Below, piece after piece: positions 56,034 to 64,000 of a stretch of DNA of 64,000 nt. The position numbers and the translations under genes are program-made. The notes under the pieces are model-generated. The model ran no database searches and was not told where the DNA came from. It saw nothing but the letters and a program-made list of their open reading frames with translations. The stretch comes from Alphaproteobacteria bacterium (GTDB lineage Bacteria; Pseudomonadota; Alphaproteobacteria; Sphingomonadales; Sphingomonadaceae), in NCBI GenBank assembly GCA_003241875.1, contig QBLU01000003.1:1-64000 (forward strand), written 5' to 3'. Every line of letters begins with the position of its first letter. Position 1 is the first letter of the stretch.

Positions 56034-57412
56034 CAGAGCGCTCCTGAAAGATATTTGTCGAGCGTGGCGTGGAAATGCCGGATGCGGCTTTCCTGGTAGT
56101 TGCCGAGCTCGACGCGGTCGTTGGCGGAGGATTTCAGCCTTTCCTGCACATAGGGCAGGTTTGCCATGTCCTGGTCGAAGACGCTGCCAAGGGCGCCCCA
56201 TTCGGTCACCGTCGCCCAGGGTTCGTCCTCCCCGAGGAAGCGCATGTCGACGGCGCGCGGCCGCGGCCCGCCGGCGGGTTTGCGGAACAGCATGCGCACC
56301 TCCATCAGCGTGGCGTCCTGGTCCGGCCACGGCCGCCAGCGGTACATGATGGCGGGGCCAAAGCCACCCCAGGGCGCGATGTTGGGAAAGACATTATATG
56401 TCCAGGCGTCCAGGACCTCGCTGTCGGTCGCCTCGCTGGCGTCATAGCCGAGCGCCGTCAGGTTCTGGGCGCGATTGTTGTCGGCCAGCCCCGATCGCGC
56501 CGTCTGGCCGGGGGCGAGCTGCATCGGCTCCATGCCCTTCATCCGCGAGCCGGCGGCAAAGGCCTCCACGGTCGCGGCGTCGGTCAGCCCCTGTTCCGCC
56601 AGATGTGGCGACAGGACGCCGAACGGGGTCAGCGCCAGGTTCACATGGTCGCCCCACAGCGAATAGCGGGTGTTGGCGTCGCCGGTGAAGGGCAGTATCT
56701 GCGGATGGGTAATGACGCTGTGCCAGGCCTCCATGAACGCTTCGGACACCGCCTTCCAGTTCGCCTTGATGACCTTGCCGACCCACAGGCCGGTATAGGT
56801 GTCCTCCATCCGCCAACGTTCGAACTGGGCGGGCAGCGGCGCCAGATAATCGAGCAGCGGCGGCGCCTGGCCATCCCAGTTGACGAACCAATAGCCGCCG
56901 AACTGGTCGCAACGCACCTCGGGCAGCGCCATCCGGTCGGCAGTCAGGTGCGGAAAGTCCCATTGGCAGGGGATGCGCTTCAGCCCGCCGTCGAGCTTCC
57001 AGGTGAAACCGTGGAACGGGCATTCGAGCTCCTGCGCCGGCCCCGATTCGGTGCGCAGCAGCCGGCCGCGATGCAGGCAGACGTTCCAGAAGGCCTTGAC
57101 CGACAGGTCGGGCTGGCGAACCAGCAGCACCGATTTGCCGAGATTGGCATAGACGACGGTATCGCCGGCATCGGGAAATTCATCGTCGCGGGCCGCCATC
57201 TGCCAGACGCGCGGCCACATTTGTTCGCGCTCGGCGGCAAAGAAGGCCGGGTCGGTGTAGCGGCTCGCCGACAACGGTGCGGAGCCGCGATCCTGCCAGC
57301 TGTCCTGCCGGTAGATATCGGGCACGGGACGCGAATCGGCGTCGAACAGCTCCGCCACGCCGGGTCCGGGACAGCGGCTGGGCGGCGGCTGCAGCGCGTC
57401 GCGATCGGCCAT
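56033..57412 (-). CDS. Rieske aromatic-ring-hydroxylating oxygenase alpha subunit (first of pair)
   Basis: A 459-residue oxygenase related to the following one but longer. The Rieske site is CLHRGR then CPFHGF (about 112-134). The catalytic domain has NWKAVSEAFMEAWHSVITHP with the iron His pair. The N-terminal 50 residues are Pro/Arg-rich. It overlaps the second Rieske gene by one base, and both are read from the promoter region upstream of 57412. No beta subunit is present, so both are alpha-only oxygenases. Confidence 0.87.
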   Translation of the reverse strand: MADRDALQPPPSRCPGPGVAELFDADSRPVPDIYRQDSWQDRGSAPLSASRYTDPAFFAAEREQMWPRVWQMAARDDEFPDAGDTVVYANLGKSVLLVRQPDLSVKAFWNVCLHRGRLLRTESGPAQELECPFHGFTWKLDGGLKRIPCQWDFPHLTADRMALPEVRCDQFGGYWFVNWDGQAPPLLDYLAPLPAQFERWRMEDTYTGLWVGKVIKANWKAVSEAFMEAWHSVITHPQILPFTGDANTRYSLWGDHVNLALTPFGVLSPHLAEQGLTDAATVEAFAAGSRMKGMEPMQLAPGQTARSGLADNNRAQNLTALGYDASEATDSEVLDAWTYNVFPNIAPWGGFGPAIMYRWRPWPDQDATLMEVRMLFRKPAGGPRPRAVDMRFLGEDEPWATVTEWGALGSVFDQDMANLPYVQERLKSSANDRVELGNYQESRIRHFHATLDKYLSGAL

Positions 57413-57483
57413 GCGCGGATCCTCCTGTGGACACGCAGTATAGGCGCCGTCCGGCCAGCCGAGACCGGACGTTTTGACCAGTC

Positions 57484-58383
57484 CTAGGCGGCCCGCACCA
57501 GCGTGCCGATGCCGCGGCGGGTGAAAATCTCCAGCAGCATGGCATGGCCGATGCGGCCATCGAGGATGACCGCCGCATCGACGCCGGCATTGACCGCGGC
57601 GACGCAGGTTTCGAGCTTGGGGATCATGCCGCCGGTGATGGTGCCATCGGCGACCAGCGCCGCGATGCCGGCCGGGGTCAGGTCGCTCTGCAAGCTGCCG
57701 TCCTTGCCGAGCACGCCGGCGACATCGGTGAGCAGGAAGAACCGCGACGCGCCGAGCGCCGCGGCGATCGCCCCCGCCATGGTATCGGCGTTGATGTTGT
57801 AGGTGTGGCCATCGGCGCCAACGCCGACCGGCGCGATGACCGGCACGATGCCGGCGGCCAGCAGCGTATCGATGATGGTGCGGTCGACGCTTTCGGGCTC
57901 CCCGACAAAGCCCAGGTCGACGACCTGCTCGATGGCGCTGCCCGGGTCGCGCGTCGTGCGCCGTACCTTAACGGCGCGCACCAGCCCGGCGTCCTTGCCC
58001 GAAATGCCGGCAGCGCGCCCGCCGGCGCGCTCGATCCAGGCGACGAGTTCCTTGTTGATCGACCCGGCGAGGACCATTTCGGCGACCTGGGCGGTTTCGG
58101 CATCGGTGACGCGCAGGCCGTCGACGAAGCGGCTCTCGATACCCAGCCGCTTCAGCATCGCGCCGATCTGCGGGCCGCCGCCATGGACGACGACGGGCAG
58201 GATGCCGATCGCCTTCAACAACACGATATCCTCGGCGAAATCCTGCGCCAGCGCCGCATCGCCCATGGCATGGCCGCCATATTTGACGACGAAAATCTTG
58301 CCAGCGTATCGTTGCAGATACGGCAATGCCTCGATCAGCGTTTCCGTCTTGGCGAGCATTTCGGGATCGGGCGCGTGCGACAT
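57484..58383 (-). CDS. argB: Acetylglutamate kinase
   Basis: A 299-residue amino-acid kinase of arginine synthesis that phosphorylates N-acetylglutamate. [12 protein letters not shown] is the ATP-side loop and [18 protein letters not shown] the substrate loop. [12 protein letters not shown] and [14 protein letters not shown] are also conserved. Normal length. The ATG at 58383 fits the family; the longer open frame is Ser/Pro-rich shadow sequence. argH is 33 kb away, so arginine genes are scattered. Confidence 0.96.
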   Translation of the reverse strand: MSHAPDPEMLAKTETLIEALPYLQRYAGKIFVVKYGGHAMGDAALAQDFAEDIVLLKAIGILPVVVHGGGPQIGAMLKRLGIESRFVDGLRVTDAETAQVAEMVLAGSINKELVAWIERAGGRAAGISGKDAGLVRAVKVRRTTRDPGSAIEQVVDLGFVGEPESVDRTIIDTLLAAGIVPVIAPVGVGADGHTYNINADTMAGAIAAALGASRFFLLTDVAGVLGKDGSLQSDLTPAGIAALVADGTITGGMIPKLETCVAAVNAGVDAAVILDGRIGHAMLLEIFTRRGIGTLVRAA

Positions 58384-58412
58384 GGTCGCGTATATAGGGG
58401 GCGGCGCCGGCG

Positions 58413-58820
58413 ATGACGACAGGATATTCAGGGACGCCGCTGCGCCGGAAGCTGGGCGTGACGCCGGACCAGACGACATGGCGGCTGGCGATGCCGGACG
58501 CGATCGCGACCGAGATCGACGCCGATGCGCCGCCGATCCTGCTGCCGGCGCCGGTGCCGGGCCTGATGAGCGCGCATGTCTTTGCCACCGAGCGCGCCGT
58601 GATGGCCGATGCCCTGGCCCGGCTGCGGCAGCTGCTGGCGCCGACCGGCATGGTCTGGCTGTCGTGGCCGAAGCGGGCATCAAAGGTGCCGACCGACATT
58701 ACCGAGGACGTGATCCGCGCCGTCGCCCTGCCGATTGGCTATGTCGATGTGAAGGTCTGCGCCGTCGACGCGATCTGGTCCGGGCTGAAGCTGGTGATCA
58801 GGGTTTCGCAGCGAGGGTGA
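58413..58820 (+). CDS. DUF3052-family protein
   Basis: A 135-residue cytoplasmic protein. [15 protein letters not shown] at the start and [21 protein letters not shown] in the middle are the DUF3052 pattern, and [17 protein letters not shown] ends it. Relatives occur in actinobacteria and proteobacteria without known function. Divergent from argB with 29 bases between. Its 3' end overlaps the next, convergent gene by 23 bases. Confidence 0.82.
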   Translation: MTTGYSGTPLRRKLGVTPDQTTWRLAMPDAIATEIDADAPPILLPAPVPGLMSAHVFATERAVMADALARLRQLLAPTGMVWLSWPKRASKVPTDITEDVIRAVALPIGYVDVKVCAVDAIWSGLKLVIRVSQRG

Positions 58821-59259
58821 GCACCAGATTGCCGTCGACCGGCACCGCCGCCCATTGCACGGTCAGTTCAGCCAGCCGGCCGCGGATGGCTGCCAATGTC
58901 GCCGCCGTCAGGTCGAGCGGCGCATCGCCGCGCGCATCGCAGGTGGTGCGATAGAGCGCGATGAACTCGGCGTCGGGGACCGGCGCGCCGCTCCACGCCT
59001 CGGCCTGGACGGTTTCGACGAGGCGTTCGATGGCGCGGGCGTGCGGATCATCGGCGCCGGCCTGGAAGCCGCTGTCGCCGCCGGCCGCGATGCCGCCGAG
59101 AAAGCCCAGCGCCGCGACTTCCGCCTCGACAGCGAAATGCACCATGTCGTGCGGGATGATACCCTGTTTCGGGCAGGCGATCGCTGGCTGCGGCCCGGCG
59201 GCGGTGACGATGTCGAGACGATCGTACTTGCCGCTGCCCTTGGTGAAGGTGAGGTGCAT
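58798..59259 (-). CDS. Hypothetical protein
   Basis: A 153-residue protein of ordinary composition, without membrane segment or signal. HDMVHFAVEAEVAALGFLGG and a C-terminal strand-rich part ([18 protein letters not shown]) are seen, but no family is recognised. Convergent overlap with the DUF3052 gene (23 bases) and divergent from the DUF5996 gene. Confidence 0.5.
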   Translation of the reverse strand: MHLTFTKGSGKYDRLDIVTAAGPQPAIACPKQGIIPHDMVHFAVEAEVAALGFLGGIAAGGDSGFQAGADDPHARAIERLVETVQAEAWSGAPVPDAEFIALYRTTCDARGDAPLDLTAATLAAIRGRLAELTVQWAAVPVDGNLVLTLAAKP

Positions 59260-59322
59260 CGCGGCGGTTTACCACGGCGAGGTTGCGATGAACCAGAGCG
59301 GCGTGGCGGCGTTACACGGCGC

Positions 59323-60261
59323 ATGGACACGAAATCCGCCTGGCCGGCGCTGCCCTATGCCGATTGGCAGGACACGACCGCGACGCTGCAGTTGTGGACG
59401 CAGATCGTCGGCAAGGTGCGGCTGGCGTTGACGCCATGGCTGAACCACGGCTGGCAGGTGACGCTGTATGTGACGGCGCGCGGCATCGGCACCGGTCCGA
59501 TCCCGTTCGGCGATGACCTTCTCGACATGGAGTTCGACTTTGTGGCGCACGAACTGGTGTGCCGGACGAGCCGCGGCGGCACAGCGACGCTGGCGTTGCG
59601 GCCACGCTCGGTGGCCGATTTCTACGCCGAGCTGATGGCACAGCTGGCATCGCTGGGCGTCACCGTCGCGATCGACACGATCCCGAACGAGTTCGCCGAT
59701 CCGATCGCCTTCCCCGACGACAACGTCCATGCCACCTATGATGCGGCGGCGGCGGCGCGCTTCTGGCGCGTGCTGCTACGCGTCGACGGCGTGTTCAAGC
59801 TGTTCCGCAGCGGCTTCCTGGGGAAATCGAGCCCGGTGCATCTGTTCTGGGGCAGCTTCGACCTTGCCGTGACGCGCTTCTCGGGTCGTTCGGCACCCCT
59901 GCACCCCGGTGGCGTGCCCGGCCTGCCCGACAGGGTGACGCGAGAAGCCTATTCGCACGAAGTCAGCAGCGCCGGGTTCTGGCCGGGCAGCCCCGGCTTT
60001 CCGGAGGCGGCCTTCTATTCCTATGCCTATCCGGCGCCGCACGGGTTCGGCGATCGCAAGGTGCCGGCCGGCGCGCGCTTCGATGCAGCGCTGGGGGAGT
60101 ATATCCTGCCCTATGACGCGGTGCGCACAGCCAGTGATCCGCAGGCGCTGCTGCTGGATTTCCTGCAGACGACCTATGCGGCCGCCGCCGACCTCGGCAA
60201 ATGGAACCGGGCGGCGCTGGAATGCGAGATCGGGATGCCGGGCGTACCGCGCCCCGTCTGA
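59323..60261 (+). CDS. DUF5996-family protein
   Basis: A 312-residue cytoplasmic protein rich in Trp and Pro. WPALPYADWQDTTATLQLW at the start and HLFWGSFDLAVTRFSGR in the middle are diagnostic of the family, whose function is unknown. Single gene; its 3' end faces the hemA 3' end across 28 bases. Confidence 0.8.
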   Translation: MDTKSAWPALPYADWQDTTATLQLWTQIVGKVRLALTPWLNHGWQVTLYVTARGIGTGPIPFGDDLLDMEFDFVAHELVCRTSRGGTATLALRPRSVADFYAELMAQLASLGVTVAIDTIPNEFADPIAFPDDNVHATYDAAAAARFWRVLLRVDGVFKLFRSGFLGKSSPVHLFWGSFDLAVTRFSGRSAPLHPGGVPGLPDRVTREAYSHEVSSAGFWPGSPGFPEAAFYSYAYPAPHGFGDRKVPAGARFDAALGEYILPYDAVRTASDPQALLLDFLQTTYAAAADLGKWNRAALECEIGMPGVPRPV

Positions 60262-60289
60262 ACGGCGGCGCGGCAGACCGGCGCCTGGG

Positions 60290-61510
60290 TCAGGCCGCGG
60301 CTTCGACCCGGTGCAGCGCGCACTGGCCCCAGATATCGCTCAACGCGCGGACCAGCCGGTCGATGTCGTCGTCGCTGTGGACGGGACCCGGGGTGATGCG
60401 CAGCCGCTCGGTGCCCACCGGCACGGTCGGATAGTTGATCGGCTGGACATAGATGCCGTGGTTTTCCATCAGCCAGTCGCTGATCATCTTGGCCTTCTTG
60501 GCGTCGCCGACCATGACCGGGATGATGTGGCTGGGGTTCTCGATCTGCGGAATACCCATGGCGCGCAGCGCGGCGCGGACCTTGGCAACCCGCTCCTGCT
60601 GGCGCTTGCGCTCGAACGGGCTGGCCTTCAAATGACGGACGCTGGCCAGCGCCCCGGCGGCAATGGCCGGCGGCAGCGCGGTGGTGAAGATAAAGCCCGA
60701 AGCAAAGCTGCGGACGAAATCGCACATCGCCTTCGATCCGGCGATATAGCCGCCGACGACGCCGAACGCCTTGCCGAGCGTGCCCTCGATGACCGTCAGG
60801 CGATCCATCAGGCCCTCGCGCTCGGCAACGCCGCCGCCGCGCGGGCCGTACATGCCGACCGCATGGACTTCGTCGATATAGGTCATCGCGCCATGCTTTT
60901 CGCAGACTTCGATGATCTCCTTGATGGGGGCGATATCGCCGTCCATCGAATAGACGCTTTCGAAGGCGACGAGCTTGGGACGGCCCGGCTCGACCGAGGC
61001 GAGCAGCCGGTCGAGATCGTCGACGTCATTGTGCTTGAATTTCAGGCACTCGGCGCGGCTGTGGCGGATGCCTTCGATCATCGAGGCGTGGTTGAGGGCA
61101 TCGGACAGCACGACGCAATTGGGCAGCTTCGACGCCAGCGTGCCGAGCGCCGCCCAGTTCGAGACATAGCCCGAGGTGAACAGCAGCGCGTCTTCCTTGC
61201 CGTGCAGGTCGGCGAGTTCGATTTCGAGCTGGCGATGGGCGTGCATGGTGCCCGAGATATTTCGCGTTCCACCGGCGCCCGCGCCGGAACGGTCGAGCTC
61301 CTCGTGCATTGCATCGATGACATCGGGGTGCTGGCCCATGCCGAGATAATCGTTGGAGCACCAGACGGTCACCTCCTGAGTGCCGTTCTCGAGATGGCGG
61401 GTGGCGCGCGGGTAGGAGCCCCGCTGGCGCTGGAGTTCGGCGAAGACGCGGTAGTTTCCGCGTTCCTTCAGGCCGTCAAGAGCAGCCTGGAAGTGGGCTT
61501 CATAATCCAT
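60290..61510 (-). CDS. hemA: 5-aminolevulinate synthase (C4 pathway)
   Basis: A 406-residue PLP enzyme condensing glycine and succinyl-CoA to 5-aminolevulinate, the first step of tetrapyrrole synthesis. [14 protein letters not shown] lies near residue 50, [15 protein letters not shown] in the middle, and the PLP lysine is in [10 protein letters not shown]. Full length. It is the last gene of the puhC-orf-acsF-puhE-hemA cluster (18 bases after puhE), an order known from phototrophic alphaproteobacteria. Confidence 0.97.
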   Translation of the reverse strand: MDYEAHFQAALDGLKERGNYRVFAELQRQRGSYPRATRHLENGTQEVTVWCSNDYLGMGQHPDVIDAMHEELDRSGAGAGGTRNISGTMHAHRQLEIELADLHGKEDALLFTSGYVSNWAALGTLASKLPNCVVLSDALNHASMIEGIRHSRAECLKFKHNDVDDLDRLLASVEPGRPKLVAFESVYSMDGDIAPIKEIIEVCEKHGAMTYIDEVHAVGMYGPRGGGVAEREGLMDRLTVIEGTLGKAFGVVGGYIAGSKAMCDFVRSFASGFIFTTALPPAIAAGALASVRHLKASPFERKRQQERVAKVRAALRAMGIPQIENPSHIIPVMVGDAKKAKMISDWLMENHGIYVQPINYPTVPVGTERLRITPGPVHSDDDIDRLVRALSDIWGQCALHRVEAAA

Positions 61511-61528
61511 TGATATCTCCCCGAACCC

Positions 61529-62389
61529 TTATTGCCCTGCTGTTTCAAGGGCGGCAAGCCCATTCGCGCGGCTGTGACCGGTTGGTTCGGCCTCCCGCGG
61601 GTCGACCATTTGGCGCTGATTCGCAATAGGTACATCTGCCTGCGACGCCATTGCCCAGCGGAACAGCGACGTGTCCTGCCAGGGCACGACAAGAAAGCCG
61701 TGTTCGATGAAGGCCAGCACGACCAGCGCAAAGGCCAGCGCATAGCCGGTGGCGAGACCATCCTCGGCCGCCAGCGCCGCGGCCCCGAGCCAGGCCGCCA
61801 ATACCGAGATAAGTGTCAGGCTGAGAACGAAAAAACCGCTCGCCGGCCGGATCCGGAAATAGCTCGCCAGATAGCGCATATGGTCGGGCATCATCTCCGT
61901 CGACAGGTGCGGCACGCCGGCAAAGATGTTGAACTTGGCCGACAGTCGCATGACGAACAGCAGCACGAAGGTCAGCGTCGCGGTCTGGTTGGGCTGGCCC
62001 CAGGTCGCCGCCGCGATCACCAGTACGGTCGCGAACATCGCGACTTCATGGTGGATCAGCGTCGCCGCGGCGAGCCGGAATCGCCGCCAGCCGCGCGCAT
62101 CGGGCGGGCACGGCAGCCGGTTCGGGCCGGTGACAAAGCCCATCAGGAAGCTGAGTTCATGCCAGCCCCACAGCACCAGCGCACAGGCAAAGGCCGCATA
62201 GGCGGCGGCGCTGCCGGTCATCGGCGCCGTGGCGATGATCCCGGCCATCGCAAAGCCGCTGGCGACGGTGGCGCCGACCAGGCTCGCCGGCCACGTCGTC
62301 GACGGCAGCCGGTCGAGCCACAGCACAAAGCCGGTGGCGACGAACCACAGCACGGTCGCGAACAACAGGGGCAAGGCGAGCGCGGACAC
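61529..62389 (-). CDS. puhE: Photosynthetic complex putative assembly protein PuhE
   Basis: A 286-residue polytopic membrane protein with about seven helices. GWHELSFLMGFVTGPNR, HHEVAMFATV and PHLSTEMMPDHMRYLASYF are characteristic of PuhE. In Rhodobacter, PuhE modulates bacteriochlorophyll flow and reaction-centre production. It follows acsF by five bases and precedes hemA, the usual order. Confidence 0.93.
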   Translation of the reverse strand: MSALALPLLFATVLWFVATGFVLWLDRLPSTTWPASLVGATVASGFAMAGIIATAPMTGSAAAYAAFACALVLWGWHELSFLMGFVTGPNRLPCPPDARGWRRFRLAAATLIHHEVAMFATVLVIAAATWGQPNQTATLTFVLLFVMRLSAKFNIFAGVPHLSTEMMPDHMRYLASYFRIRPASGFFVLSLTLISVLAAWLGAAALAAEDGLATGYALAFALVVLAFIEHGFLVVPWQDTSLFRWAMASQADVPIANQRQMVDPREAEPTGHSRANGLAALETAGQ

Positions 62390-62394
62390 GGAGA

Positions 62395-63456
62395 TTACCA
62401 GGCGGGCTGGAGCCGGATGGTGGCGGGCAGCGCGGTCGCCTGAGTCGGCTGCACATAGAGCCGCAGGAAGGTGACGCCGGCGGACAGCGTCAGGGCATAG
62501 CGCTTCAGCGTGCCGGCAACGCCGCCCTGCTCGCGCGCCGCATCGATGCCGGCCGAGATCCCGCGCATCTTTTCGAGCAGCGCCCGGAATTGCGGTGCGT
62601 CGGTATCGAGCGCCAGCGGAAACACCTGGCGGGTGATCTGGGTGGTGATGTTGAACACCTTGAAGCCATAGTCCGTCGGGTCGATGCCGAACGCCTGGTA
62701 CAGGGCCGGGCGGTTGTGGTCACGGACGTACATCGTCGCATAGACCGCGACGAGGAAGAAGCGGATCCACAGCTTGTTGTAACCGCTGAGCAGCTTGGGA
62801 TCGGCGCGCATCAGCAGGGCAAAGGCCTCGCCGTGGCGGAACTCGTCGTTGCACCATTCCTCGAACCATTTGAAGATCGGGTGGAAGCGCATTTCGGGAT
62901 GGCGCTCGAGGTGGCGGAAGATGGTGATGTAGCGCGCGTAACCGATCTTTTCCGACAGATAGGTCGCGTAATAGATGAATTTCGGGCGGAAATAGGTGTA
63001 CTTCTTGGTCTTGGTCAGGAAGCCGAGGTCGATGCCGATACCGGCGTCCTTCAGGCTGTCGTTGATGAAGCCGGCGTGGCGCGATTCATCGCGGGCCATC
63101 AGCTTGAACAGCGCCTTGGCATCCGGGTTCTTCATGCGCTTGGCGATTTCGGCGTAAAGGATGCAGCCCGAAAACTCCGAGGTCATCGACGACACCAGGA
63201 AATCGGTGAATTCGCGGCGCAGTTCGGGATCGAGGCGATCGATGGCGCCGTCGAACTCCGGGGTGCGCTTGAAATGGCGCTTGTTGGGGTCGGCGGTCAT
63301 CTCGGCGATCAGCGCATCCCATTCGGCGCGCACCGGCGACACGTCGATGCGCTCCATCGCGTCATAGTCGGTGGTATAGAACCGCGGGCTGAGCACGGTT
63401 TCCTGGGTGGCGATCGCCATCGCATCGTCTTTGGTGATCGGCGTATGCGCGTTCAT
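62395..63456 (-). CDS. acsF: Aerobic magnesium-protoporphyrin IX monomethyl ester cyclase
   Basis: A 353-residue di-iron oxidase that forms ring E of bacteriochlorophyll using oxygen. The iron ligands lie in [10 protein letters not shown] and [12 protein letters not shown] (ExxH motifs). [20 protein letters not shown] is conserved. Presence of AcsF, not only BchE, shows a route that works in air. The ATG at 63456 gives the family start and overlaps the previous gene's stop by four bases. Confidence 0.97.
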   Translation of the reverse strand: MNAHTPITKDDAMAIATQETVLSPRFYTTDYDAMERIDVSPVRAEWDALIAEMTADPNKRHFKRTPEFDGAIDRLDPELRREFTDFLVSSMTSEFSGCILYAEIAKRMKNPDAKALFKLMARDESRHAGFINDSLKDAGIGIDLGFLTKTKKYTYFRPKFIYYATYLSEKIGYARYITIFRHLERHPEMRFHPIFKWFEEWCNDEFRHGEAFALLMRADPKLLSGYNKLWIRFFLVAVYATMYVRDHNRPALYQAFGIDPTDYGFKVFNITTQITRQVFPLALDTDAPQFRALLEKMRGISAGIDAAREQGGVAGTLKRYALTLSAGVTFLRLYVQPTQATALPATIRLQPAW

Positions 63457-63752
63457 CGCACCTTCTCCGAGCTGAATGTGATTTCGTAGAGTTCCGTGAG
63501 GTCGAGCGCCGCCCGCAATTTCGTCCACCATTGCGACACAAGGCCGGCGCGGGAGACGGTAGCACGGCGGCGCAACGTAATCGATTCACCAAAGGGGATG
63601 CGCACCGGCGCGCCGTGCACCCGGACCTGGTCGCCGGGACCGATGGCGACATCGCCATCTAGCTCGACATGGGCGTGCAGCGCCTCGGCGGTGTGCTCAA
63701 CCGCGATCGTGCAGCCGGTTTCCCAGCTTTCCCGGGTGAACAGCCGCGTCAT
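63453..63752 (-). CDS. Conserved small protein of the photosynthesis cluster (between puhC and acsF)
   Basis: A 99-residue protein, coupled by four-base overlaps (ATGA) to puhC upstream and acsF downstream. The frame begins [16 protein letters not shown] and has [18 protein letters not shown] in the middle, ending in [16 protein letters not shown] small ORF at this spot is conserved in many phototrophic alphaproteobacteria, so the family is known but its role is not. The central part looks beta-rich. Confidence 0.75.
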   Translation of the reverse strand: MTRLFTRESWETGCTIAVEHTAEALHAHVELDGDVAIGPGDQVRVHGAPVRIPFGESITLRRRATVSRAGLVSQWWTKLRAALDLTELYEITFSSEKVR

Positions 63753-64000
63753 GCCGGCCCGCCGGCGGCCAGCACTTCGCCGGGCCGGGCCGGACGGCCG
63801 ACGCTGGTGTTGTCGCTGGGGCTCGCCGGCCCGCGCTCGGCGGTCTTGAGGATGCTTTCGACGACATGGGTACCCGGCACCAGCAGCTGGGCAAAGGCCG
63901 CGCGGTTGGTGCCGCCGAAGCTGCCGAGCTCGATGATGCGGCCGGTCGAAGGATCCTTCAGCGTCAACGCGCCATCGGACCATTGCGTCACGGTGACGGC
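63749..64000 (-). CDS. puhC: Photosynthetic complex assembly protein PuhC, C-terminal part
   Basis: The window holds the last 83 residues; the frame is open to the edge at 64000, so the start lies outside. GALTLKDPSTGRIIELGSFG matches the conserved C-terminal domain of PuhC, a membrane-bound factor that helps assemble the reaction-centre/LH1 complex. The last 20 residues are Pro/Gly-rich. Its stop overlaps the following small ORF (ATGA). puhB and puhA would be expected further along. Confidence 0.7.
   Translation of the reverse strand, partial: AVTVTQWSDGALTLKDPSTGRIIELGSFGGTNRAAFAQLLVPGTHVVESILKTAERGPASPSDNTSVGRPARPGEVLAAGGPA

Noticed and set aside
54828-57412. A degraded single Rieske gene split in two
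   Set aside because: Each part has its own complete Rieske and catalytic iron motifs, so they are two genes.

Overview
The window is GC-rich, densely coding chromosomal DNA of an alphaproteobacterium, most likely a sphingomonad (Sphingomonadales). The evidence is the PEPxxWA form of the PEP-CTERM sorting signal on four proteins, the argH-lptM-lysA block, a 'vgr-related' HExxH protein, the sphingomonad-type intergenic inverted repeats, and the edge of a photosynthesis gene cluster (puhC-orf-acsF-puhE-hemA), which implies an aerobic anoxygenic phototroph or close relative. The genus cannot be fixed from sequence alone. I saw no rRNA, tRNA, CRISPR array, insertion sequence or prophage, and no gene-free stretch above 300 bases.

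Layout. 1-2.8 kb: 5' end of a large secreted repeat protein (minus strand) that leaves the window inside a Thr-Pro linker. 2.9-6.9 kb: ECF sigma factor coupled to a membrane Ser/Thr kinase with a C-terminal helical region, then a PEP-CTERM protein. 7-10.9 kb: minus-strand DUF885 peptidase, polysaccharide flippase and flavin reductase. 10.9-13.5 kb: molybdate ABC transporter operon with an extra small molybdopterin-fold protein and a ModE-like palindrome in front. 13.6-19.5 kb: signalling block of OmpR-type regulator, LysM/FecR protein, CHASE2 histidine kinase, lipoprotein and LOV-HWE photoreceptor kinase. 19.5-31.7 kb: PEP-CTERM protein, galU, lysA-lptM-argH, TlpA-like lipoprotein, a gtr-like glycan-modification module (GT2, methyltransferase, GtrA, polytopic protein), rho, a HIT protein and another PEP-CTERM protein. 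31.7-37.7 kb: SelO, TetR, hydrolase and oxidoreductase, a PEP-CTERM gene broken by an in-frame stop, an HExxH protein and PCuAC. 37.9-41.9 kb: dnaK-dnaJ and 6-phosphogluconolactonase. 42-54.7 kb: SDR/TetR pair, membrane protein, short siroheme synthase, HNH nuclease, gluQ, HIG1-like protein, cobalamin adenosyltransferase, egtB-egtD, a secreted pair, etfBA and a low-complexity secreted protein. 54.8-60.3 kb: two overlapping Rieske oxygenase alpha subunits, argB and three poorly known proteins. 60.3-64 kb: photosynthesis genes, transcribed leftward.

How it fits together. Three systems read the environment: the sigma/kinase pair, the CHASE2 kinase with its likely regulator, and the LOV blue-light kinase. 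The last is suggestive in an organism with bacteriochlorophyll genes. galU, the flippase and the gtr-like module serve envelope glycans, and the PEP-CTERM proteins are presumed exosortase substrates. hemA (C4 pathway) and acsF supply the bacteriochlorophyll route, while puhC, the small ORF and puhE are reaction-centre assembly genes. The strongest oddities are the nonsense-split PEP-CTERM gene (36.5 kb), the molybdate operon with a truncated-looking ModC and an embedded SUOX-fold protein, and the LysM/FecR-CHASE2 operon.
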